Part shown: in pieces, positions 20,401 to 27,412 of the stretch | Layout of the letters: each line of letters begins with the position of its first letter | Numbering within the stretch: the stretch's first letter is position 1 | Origin: Neolecta irregularis DAH-3 | Taxonomy: Eukaryota > Ascomycota > Neolectomycetes > Neolectales > Neolectaceae | NCBI GenBank assembly: GCA_001929475.1 | Contig: LXFE01000235.1 | Span: forward strand, 1 to 27,412 | Length of the DNA: 27,412 nt | Direction: 5' to 3' | Position numbers and translations under genes: made by a program | The notes under the pieces: model-generated | Seen by the model: only the letters and a program-made list of their open reading frames with translations | Told to the model about the DNA's origin: nothing | The model's database searches: none

Positions 20401-21336
20401 GGTGAAAGGTTTGAAAGAACTTCATTCAATGTATAAGCGGCAAAATCTTTTGGTGCCAGCCGAGGAGATGGATCGAATTTGACGTTATTAGATTTGCTGA
20501 CGTAGAAACCGCCGATATGAGAGGTAATATGGTATTGCTCTCCTTCTAATGTCGTGACCTGAAGGTATAAGAGATGGCCCTTGGATCGTAGATGTTGCGG
20601 TGGTGGATTCCAGTTCGAAACTGACAATAACTTAACACATTGAGGCGTTGGTTCAGAATATTGGGGAATAAAGGATGTCAAAGACGGCGGTTGAGATAAA
20701 TCGAAACCGCTAAGAGGCTCTTCTTGATTGACATCTCCGTAATTAGCTTCTCTACAGGGAAAAGAAGTACTCTTGATTACAGTTTCAACATGTGAGAGGC
20801 CTGCACTGATTCCGCCAGCATCTGTGTATGATTGGGTCAGCCCCATAAGCTCTCTCAGCCTATACACATGATGTCGAGCGTCTCTCTCATTATAAGGGTC
20901 TTCAACAAGCGTCAGTTCACTCTGTTGAGTGACTTCGGAAAGGTCTTTGAGTTCAATAAACTCGTTCATAGTCTTTCCATTTATTTCAAGGTGGAAGCAA
21001 GAGTAAATAGCATGAGTAGGATATTCCAAAATTGATTGTTTGATGTCATGGAGAAGTTCATGCGGACCAGCCTAATGTTGATAAGTGATTTTCTCATGGA
21101 GACTCCACACCATGATTTTAAGCGGGACTTCCCCGCGAGGGAATTTAATCGTTAGCGCATAGGTCTGCTCTTGATGTTCTTCTGTTTCAATTTAGTAATA
21201 AAAGTCTGAACATACGAAAAGTGCCATCTGCAAGCGATTGGGATTCGGCCGACGGTTTATCTAGAATGCCTAATTATCAGAATATATTTCATAGGAATAA
21301 AAGGGCACCGTTGGGCTGTATTTCCTCTGCAGTCAT
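17413..21336 (-). CDS. CLU1: Clu1 / clustered mitochondria protein (eIF3-associated Tif31)
   Basis: Eight exons (21336-21309, 21269-21216, 21181-21111, 21071-19008, 18966-18442, 18404-18132, 18091-17750, 17712-17413) give 1218 residues, close to the size of yeast Clu1. In order are the N-terminal ubiquitin-like region (TYALTIKFPRGEV...LLHDIKQSILEYP), the CLU-N part with GHLLYLQVTTLEG, the central CLU domain (LRDWNEEIQSARELP, YGGIFFSRA, YGGHEAAHAAVGKD, YGGIDGHD, YILDLYRLTPLD), and C-terminal tetratricopeptide repeats of kinesin-light-chain type (HEQIYGVIHPDVA, SERTLGVDHNET, IIYGDDHPEAV). Clu1 is a cytosolic RNA-binding protein needed for normal mitochondrial distribution. Introns are 39, 34, 39, 41, 37, 40 and 37 nt. 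The first coding exon is only 28 nt, beginning at ATG 21336. It shares a short divergent promoter with MCT1. Confidence 0.95.
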
Positions 21337-21543
21337 GGTGGGAGAATGACAGAATACCGCAGGTGAGATTGTCGAAGAAATTTCTTCTGGGCTGATTCAC
21401 CGCCGACTTGCCCGAATTCGACACTTCTCCCTCGGTAATAATAGAATTTTGTATTCCAGTTCTATTCGCGTATTTACCGCGTGTTTTTATATACATGATA
21501 CAAATGCACTTGTTTGCCAGATTCTGCTCCGGATCTCCACCGC
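21337..21543. promoter_or_regulatory. CLU1/MCT1 divergent promoter
   Basis: A 207-bp region separates the two start codons and must serve both genes. No motif could be assigned with confidence. The plus-strand frame of MCT1 stays open into it from 21514 but without an ATG, so it is treated as untranslated. Confidence 0.45.
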
Positions 21544-22717
21544 ATGTCACAGTCGAAGTTATTTCTGCGGATATGTCATGCGATCGCTCGGCACAGGAGA
21601 AATACCCATACGTCTTCTGGAACATCTCGAGAAAAGTCAGCGATCATGTTTCCTGGTCAAGGCACACAAAAGATTGGGATGACCGCCCCGCTATTAAAGG
21701 CATTTCCATCTGCAAAGTATGTTTTGGATGAGATCGATGCGAAACTTGGGTTCAGACTTTCACATCTCATTCTGAGCGGCTCCCCTGTTTGTACCCTTTT
21801 GTATTTACGCTTCATGCTTAAATTTAGGATGAATTGATCAAGACCGAAAATGCTCAACCTGCAATCGTTGCAACAGGTTGTTGTATCTTGTACATTCTGG
21901 AAGTGCGTGTTGTTCGTGTAGTCCTCATTCAATTCATAGAAAGAACTAGGAGTCACGTTGATAAACCATATCAATTATGCCCTTGGTCACTCACTCGGTG
22001 AATTTACGTCATTGGTGGCCGCCGGCGTGGTGACCGGTCCAGACGCTGCGCTACTCGTTCACGAAAGAGGAAAGTCCATGGCTATGGCTATAGCTTCGAT
22101 ATCCGAAGAGACTCTAATGATTGCCCTTATCGTAGAAAAGGGTCGCGTACCCGATTTGATCAACAATGTCGAGAATTTCTCCAAGAAACTCAGTGTGGGT
22201 ATTTGTCAGATTGCAAACATAAACTCAGTGATACCAATTGCCTCGAATCAACTGATTTTAGGATGACCAGCTTGTGCTTTCTGGAACAAGACAAGCGTTG
22301 GCGGATTGCATTGATCACCTACGACGATTTAGCGGTCATGACCCAAGAGCTATTCCTCTAGCAACAGCCGGCCCATTTCATACCAATGTTATGGGTCCTA
22401 CCGTTAAAATAGTTTCAGACCTTCTAAACCAGATATCTGTATCACCTCCCAAAGTGCCTATCATCATGAACGTTACCGCTGAACCAGTAAATGACGTTCT
22501 CGTATTGAAAACGCTCTTGACCCAACAAGCTGTCAAACCAGTTTTATGGTGGAAAAGTGTTGAATATTTACGGTCGCAAAATGTTCAAAGATATATTACC
22601 ATAGGCCCGGGAAACGTCATCCGAAATTTGGTAGGTAAACAGGTTGGGAAAACAAAAGTCATTGGTTGTAGTAGTGTAGAAGAGATCATAGATCTTGGAA
22701 ACATATTACGCCAATAA
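21544..22717 (+). CDS. MCT1: mitochondrial malonyl-CoA:ACP transacylase
   Basis: Four exons (21544-21786, 21828-21902, 21940-22227, 22262-22717) with introns of 41, 37 and 34 nt give 353 residues. The FabD fold motifs are all present: MFPGQGTQKIGM, AQPAIVAT, the nucleophile elbow GHSLGE (Ser at about 124), the substrate-binding region after GVV, AGPFHT with the catalytic histidine, MNVTAEPV, and IGPGNVI. The first 33 residues are basic and free of acidic residues before the glutamate close to the domain start, as in a mitochondrial presequence, which suggests Mct1 of the mitochondrial type II fatty-acid pathway that feeds lipoic acid synthesis. The start is the first in-frame ATG at 21544. 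Convergent with BOR1; the two stops lie 82 bp apart. Confidence 0.94.
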
Positions 22718-22798
22718 CCATTCAAAATAATCATACAAATAGATCCTGGAACTGGGTTAAATAATATCTAAACACCGTCATGACTCAACTCCATCCAT

Positions 22799-24682
22799 CT
22801 ATACTGATTGCAGGCCAACACCGCGATTAGCCTCTTGAATTTCCAATTCTTCGTTTGTGCAACTTGAGTTGTTTTTATGACCAAACGCTTCATACATACC
22901 CCCGACGCTTACCATTGTAAACTTGGAAGCGGTCGGGGCATCTAAAATATCGAGTTCATCAAACGTGAAAAGCTTGGGACATAGGTATATTCGTAGAGGT
23001 ATTAAAGACATTATAATAACCGGAAATCCGGACGCGGCTAGCTAGTTAATTTCACAACTGGAGATAGGTGCAACCTATAGTTTGAGTGATTGCAAAAGTT
23101 GCACCAAAGCCGAGCAATTCGAGCGCGACAAATTTATAGACTGCATTCGATCGACACAAACGAAGTGGATCATCTTGGGATATGAAATTGTTCTGGGTAC
23201 AAAGCCAAATTATTTTTCTCGTTATGCCGTTTCCCAGAATAGCATCAACCTAATGGCTGGTAACGTATAATGTGGAGTGAATGTACGCCCATAACCCAGA
23301 ACAACCCAGCCAAAACGGCTTGAGGTATTTTATGCAGAACCGTTAGTAGAGGTCCTGTCATTACAATCAAGGAAAGAAAGCCTTGAAGAAGGTTGCTTGC
23401 TCTTTGCTCGACCACGCGTTCAATTACTGGTTCGTTTTTCTCATTCAGAGTTGTCACGCATAACGAAGCAGTGTGAAAAGGCGCTTGTGGTATGAGACCA
23501 TTCGGAGCGGGTATTCCGAGCAGACCAGATATCAGTACGACGATGCCAAGTAGAGACATGTCGTAATGGAATGCAGCTGGTTTCTTTAAGGGGAATTCGG
23601 AACCTTGTGCTATCAGACACTGGAGTAAGTAATTTACGGCTAATTGAAAATTACTGAAACGTTGTGATCAAACCAGAAGAGGATGGTAAGTAGTATGCCG
23701 AAAGGCAGAGCCTCGAAAACATGAACGGCATCCAAAGTCCAGAAATCTACAACCCAATTTCGATTGAGGGTAGGCTGAAAGGCCTGGGATACAGGCAAGG
23801 TTTTTAAACCGACGTATCGCATCCTGCCGATATATGGAAGTCCTGTAAAGAAGATAATTGTGAGAGGAGTTCCGTAATCAAGCACAAGAATTCGAACCAC
23901 ATGTTTGAACAGGTTTGATGAACCAATTCTTTGACATACACATCCGACGATAAACACCAGCAAAGCGAGTGTGATGCTTAAATAGCCACTTGCTTCGGAA
24001 TCTTCAAATTGACGAGTCAAAATTTGAAAGCCCTTTAAAATTACAAAGGTAACCCATTTTTAAGTATACCTTTTGTAAATACAGCATTGCAACGTAAAAT
24101 CCAAATGTGTCGCAGCTGAATCGGGTAACGTATTTGAGAAAATTGCACCCATTGAAAATTGCAATGATGAGGTGAAAGATTAATCCCCATAATGACACCC
24201 ATCCCATGAAAGGGAGATATGGAACTCCTTGGCGATGAACAATGTCATAGATGGTATAGTTGAAGACTGTGATGGGACCGGTGACACCAACGATACATAA
24301 TGGCTGCCCGCCGAGCATTGAGAATGCAACAGCAGCAATGACGCTCGATAACAAAACCTCATTCACTCCATAATTGCTGTCAGTTTTACTGACAAGATCG
24401 AGCGCAAACGCGACTGCTGGTAAGATATTGGCAAAGAACATGTAGATGCTTGATTCAGTCTCCTATTTTGTAAAAGGTACAACACCTAGCTGGAACTATG
24501 CGATAATCCCACGCATCTGTCCAGTCGGAGACATAAAAAGGTGCTCTGCGTTTAATATCATTGATAATTCCCACGAACGGATGAATTCCGATATTTTCAG
24601 AGAAAGACTTTCGAACTGGGATGCTTGTGGCACATGAAGATTTTTGCTTGGAGAGGCCTCTTGAAATATCTTGCTCATCCAT
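22799..24682 (-). CDS. BOR1: Bor1-type anion (borate/bicarbonate family) transporter
   Basis: Six exons (24682-24486, 24448-24070, 24032-23655, 23619-23287, 23249-23075, 23037-22799) give 566 residues. It is an SLC4-like polytopic membrane protein with the fungal Bor1 landmarks DIKRRAPFYVSDWTDAW, GVNEVLLSSV, QPLCIVGVTGPITVFNYT, LEDYGTPLTI-like VLDYGTPLTI, FWFDHNVS, IPAPNGLIPQAPFHT, VVEQRASNLLQG, MTGPLLTVLH, LELLGFGATFAITQT and LDAPTASKFTM. Yeast Bor1 exports borate at the plasma membrane; for this protein borate export is inferred from the family. Introns are 37, 37, 35, 37 and 37 nt, four of five identical in length. The first ATG, at 24682, gives a short cytosolic N-terminus. An antisense-frame open stretch covering the N-terminus is a shadow. 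The promoter is shared with the basic protein gene and contains a CRE-like palindrome. Confidence 0.94.
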
Positions 24683-24789
24683 CTGGTCACAAAGGAGGTA
24701 TGAAAAAGGTTTCGTGGGACTAATTTGATTAAATTCAAGAGGATATTTAGAATATAACGTTGATGCCAGGGTCTAACTTTTTTTGACTT

Positions 24790-24797
24790 TGACGTCA
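24790..24797. promoter_or_regulatory. TGACGTCA palindrome, candidate bZIP (ATF/CREB) site
   Basis: The full 8-bp CRE palindrome lies in the 174-bp divergent promoter, 108 bp upstream of the BOR1 ATG and 60 bp upstream of the basic protein ATG. In fungi this sequence is bound by Atf1/Sko1-type stress bZIP factors. A single match of this length can occur by chance; position is the main support. Confidence 0.4.
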
Positions 24798-24856
24798 CTT
24801 GGCTACTTTTTTCGACTTCGACTTCACTTGAAACAACTCTTTTGAGCGAATACCGA

Positions 24857-25351
24857 ATGCTTACACACCATCCTGCAACCAAATCTCAAAATACAATCAA
24901 TCAAATGTCTTATGGCCAGGTTGATCATGGCAGAGTACCTCAGTTCTACCAAGGCTCTTCTCGTCCATCATCTATTTACGGTAGGGCAAGTGACCGCCGT
25001 GACTTTGGACCTGAAAATTCACCCGCAGCTTCACAATTCCATGATGCTGCATCATACAGACGAGCTTTTGCTGAATCAATTATCAAAAACTCGCCTCATG
25101 TGAGTAATCTTAGAGCACCTTCTTTTTCAATTGTCAATATACATCAAGACATGAAAGATTTTGGAGAGGGTTATCGACGTTTTGAACAGTTTTGGGGAGA
25201 GGAGACGGCGAAGATGATGCTTTCTGGCAAGCCTCTAGGGAATTTCAGGGCGAAGCCAAAGAAACGGAGACAAACTTGGAGGCAACGAATTCACAAGAGA
25301 GCTAAAGCTTTTTTCAAGAGAATTACATGTCGACGAGTGTACCGTCATTAA
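24857..25351 (+). CDS. small basic protein of unknown function
   Basis: An intronless frame of 164 residues from the first in-frame ATG at 24857. I do not recognise it. The first half is Ser/Tyr/Gln/Arg-rich and probably disordered; the centre (about residues 85-125) looks folded or helical, with FGEGYRRFEQFWGEE. The last 35 residues are strongly basic, with the run KPKKRRQTWRQRIHKRAK followed by further Lys and Arg, which would suit a nuclear-localisation or nucleic-acid-binding tail. No zinc ligands, signal peptide or membrane span. It faces BOR1 across a short divergent promoter and converges with the sulfotransferase-like gene (stops 93 bp apart). Its codon use looks like that of neighbouring genes, but no homologue is known to me. 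Confidence 0.55.
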   Translation: MLTHHPATKSQNTINQMSYGQVDHGRVPQFYQGSSRPSSIYGRASDRRDFGPENSPAASQFHDAASYRRAFAESIIKNSPHVSNLRAPSFSIVNIHQDMKDFGEGYRRFEQFWGEETAKMMLSGKPLGNFRAKPKKRRQTWRQRIHKRAKAFFKRITCRRVYRH

Positions 25352-25444
25352 TTGTTCAGTGATCGAACCGATCCACCTGTACTTTTGACCAAAAATGCTT
25401 CTTTTATTCTTGTCCAAGTGCATATATATTCTTGCACAACACAA

Positions 25445-26285
25445 CTATTGTACAAATTGTTTGAGATAATCATAGTGTTTCTGGACATCATTGATAGTCT
25501 TTTGAACGATTTCCGGAAAGGTTCCGTCCTTTCTTTCGAATTTTTGGAAGCCGTTGCTTTTTATAACCTGGTCATGAAAGCCAGTCCACTTGTCAAACTT
25601 GTTAGTGTTGCTATCGTCTTTCCAATCAAGCATGCCACTATCATACTCCAGTTTAACAAATTTGCAAAATTTCTCAATCGCGGCTTGTGGATTGTCGAGA
25701 TGCTGGCAACTTTCGATAACGAGCGTGTCGTCGATTTCTTTGATGATATTGAACAATGCTCGGAGTTCTGGGTATCCGTTCTCGGCCGGGTCAAAATATT
25801 TGAAGCCGGTTTTTTTAGATTGTTCACCGGTGCAGCAGCGGTAGTAGGACTTTACGCTTTTCTCTGGACACCTAATTAAAAAGGTATGTGTGAATTTACG
25901 TAGGGTTTCAACGGGGACCATGAGTTTATGGGTTTCGGGGTGAATGATATACTGGGCCATATCCTTTACGAAAACACGTTTTCCAGGGTATTCCTGTGTG
26001 TTAGGAAACCGGAGTGCATGTATATACTTTGAGGAGTTGATTGCTCACATCTTGCCAGGTTGTTGACCAGTGTCCGGACTCTTTAGCTTCTTCCTCGGTA
26101 TAACGGTAGTTCATCCTATCTTTTGCAAAATAATACACATCTCCATAGGGTTCATGAAAGCTTTTGCTTAGAACCTGGATTATAGGAAATGTTTACCACT
26201 CGATATCATTTCTGGTCATGAAAGCGCGCTCAAAAGCAGTGGAAGTGCTTCTGGGGTGGGTCCATAGTATAATTGGTTTAGACAT
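25445..26285 (-). CDS. P-loop sulfotransferase-like protein
   Basis: Three exons (26285-26197, 26160-26049, 25993-25445) with introns of 36 and 55 nt give 249 residues. The N-terminus PIILWTHPRSTSTAFERAFM is the 5'-phosphosulfate-loop-like motif of a fungal P-loop family often labelled sulfotransferase or, wrongly, branched-chain aminotransferase-like. It is followed by HEPYGDVYYF, GKRVFVKDMAQY, FTHTFLIRCPEKSVKSYYR (the 3'-phosphate-binding Arg/Ser region) and VIESCQHLDNP. Length matches the family. The natural substrate is unknown, and use of PAPS is only inferred from the motifs. The 55-nt intron is the longest placed in this window. It is divergent from the NT-C2 gene. Confidence 0.85.
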
Positions 26286-26655
26286 TGCATTAGCAAGAGA
26301 GAAGTCATTTGATTTTTATCCAGACTGAGACAATTTCCGAGTGGGGTAGCCCCCCATTGATTGGCAGAGCACGATCGACGCCATCCTTATCTCGGGTTGT
26401 TATTTGAGTCTCCCCCCCATTTTACCATCGTGACGCTATCCCTAACCCTATTTCCAAATATTACTGAATAGCTGCTCCGCATCTCACGAACTCTTCGACC
26501 CCGTCCTATCGTTCACGTGCCCGACTGTGTTGACCTGTCTGACTACCTATTCGACTTTCTCTTGCCTATTCGATTCACTATTGCCTTTATAGTACTATCG
26601 ACGCCACTCCAATCTCCTATTGGCTCAAACCATCCACTTGGATATACCGCAACAC
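26286..26655. promoter_or_regulatory. divergent promoter region, sulfotransferase-like / NT-C2 genes
   Basis: A 370-bp spacer with start codons facing outward. The plus-strand side (about 26500-26610) is pyrimidine-rich and contains two near copies of CCTATTCGA about 19 bp apart (around 26547 and 26566). A CACGTG E-box at 26514-26519 could bind a bHLH factor. A short CCCTAACCCT run near 26440 is too short to be telomeric. Confidence 0.4.
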
Positions 26656-27412
26656 ATGTCTAATGCGAATCCGTTTGTGCCCAAAGGACGGCAACCCAAG
26701 TTCCGTGTTGTAATTACAATCCACGATTTGCTAAACATCCCGCTGAATAGCGGGTTTGTGTATGTTCGATGGCATGTTAAAGACTCGGGACACTCTGAGA
26801 GCAAAGGACGGACTCACAATGCGGTAGTAAAGGACTACAGGAGTGTGTGGAACGTGGATGTTGATTCCAAGGTTCGAATGATGGTTGACAAGAATGGGAA
26901 TCTGCAGGAGTCGTTGGTTGTGGTGCAGGTGTTTCAGGTGGGGATGCAGTGGGGGAATGGTTGTTGACGGTGGCAGGAGATTATGGGAGCCAAGGCGTCT
27001 CTTGGGTGTGTGCAGATCAATCTTGCCGAGTATACGGGTGTGGAAACGGAGACGCGGCGGTTTCTGCTGCAAAGGTCCAAGGTGAACTGCACGCTCAAGG
27101 TCGGCGATGTGCGGCGGAGGGGGTTAGGCTGACCGCGGCAGGTGACCACGGCGATGAAGCAGCTGTCTGGGGACAGCGACTTCAAGGCGTGCGTGGTGCT
27201 TTCTGCGACGCTGACGGGCAGGCCGGTGCTGCAGAAGGCGCAGGTGTTTGGCGGCATCAGCGGCCTGATGGCGGACCCCAAGAAGACCGGCGACAAGTCC
27301 GCGGGTACGCCCGCCGCCCCGCTCCGCTCCACTCACGCCAAGGACTGCTGTTCCGCCCCGGGAGCAGCGGCAGCCACGTCGATGTGATGGCACGCGCCCC
27401 TTGCCGCCGCCG
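26656..27412 (+). CDS. NT-C2 (EEIG1/EHBP1 N-terminal C2) domain protein, 5' part
   Basis: The frame starts at ATG 26656 and runs off the right edge. Exons placed are 26656-26937, 26977-27099, 27142-27188, 27222-27304 and, less surely, 27343 onward, with introns of 39, 42, 33 and 38 nt. The protein opens with KFRVVITIHDLLNIP and VYVRWHVKDS, then ASLGCVQINLAEY, TRRFLLQRSKVNCTLKV, MKQLSGDSDFKA and QVFGGISGLM, a good fit to the NT-C2 module of fungal proteins thought to bind membranes. The last proposed exon does not clearly match the family; if the 38-nt intron is wrong, the frame stops at 27387. Base composition turns sharply GC-rich from about 26960, while the protein match continues, so this is one gene. 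An in-frame TTG-started extension to 26620 was not used. Confidence 0.8.

Noticed and set aside
24496-24882. 128-residue minus-strand open frame over the BOR1 start
   Set aside because: It overlaps the BOR1 first exon in another frame. The BOR1 frame has the conserved KRRAPFYVSDWTDAW block, and this one does not resemble any family.
26438-26455. CCCTAACCC-like sequence resembling telomere repeat
   Set aside because: Only about one and a half units are present, inside a promoter between two intact genes, so it is not a telomere or a clear interstitial array.
1-27412. tRNA, rRNA, transposon, CRISPR or prophage-like elements
   Set aside because: None was seen: no tRNA arm pattern, no transposase or reverse-transcriptase motifs, no long terminal or inverted repeats, and no spaced direct repeats.

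Overview
The window looks like a stretch of a fungal nuclear genome, most probably a filamentous ascomycete. Every recognisable gene is a eukaryotic housekeeping or accessory gene that is common in fungi: SPP1, TOP3, AFG3, TAD1, CLU1, MCT1, BOR1, a DENN protein, FIT2, RNase T2 and an NT-C2 protein. The genes are split by very short spliceosomal introns. Ascomycete is an inference from gene content; no species can be named from the sequence.

I rebuilt gene models by joining frames at GT-AG (twice GC-AG) junctions that restore family motifs. This gives 17 genes, nearly all with intact reading frames. From left to right they are: a 5' fragment of an RNase T2 gene (minus) and a second RNase T2 gene (plus) in divergent orientation; SPP1, a Set1/COMPASS PHD-finger subunit (minus); an unrecognised multi-pass membrane protein (plus); TOP3 (minus); a DUF1295/steroid-reductase-like membrane protein (plus); mitochondrial m-AAA protease AFG3 (minus); a 73-residue coiled-coil protein (plus); tRNA adenosine deaminase TAD1 (minus); a DENN-domain protein with a coiled-coil tail (plus); FIT2-family lipid-droplet protein (minus); CLU1 (minus); mitochondrial malonyl transferase MCT1 (plus); BOR1-type anion transporter (minus); a small basic protein of unknown function (plus); a P-loop sulfotransferase-like protein (minus); and a partial NT-C2 protein (plus) running off the right edge.

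Genes are packed tightly and mostly alternate in strand, so most promoters are short divergent regions (146-517 bp) and most 3' ends converge. Three products (AFG3, CLU1, MCT1) act in or on mitochondria, and CLU1 and MCT1 share a 207-bp divergent promoter. I see no operon-like pathway, mobile element, CRISPR array, tRNA or rRNA.

The most striking feature is gene structure. About 55 introns were placed, 29-55 nt long, and 19 of them are exactly 37 nt. Two need a GC donor, two are multiples of three without a stop, and one gene can be read through two splice patterns that end at the same stop codon. I did not find a convincing new biological system; the region is otherwise ordinary conserved fungal sequence.
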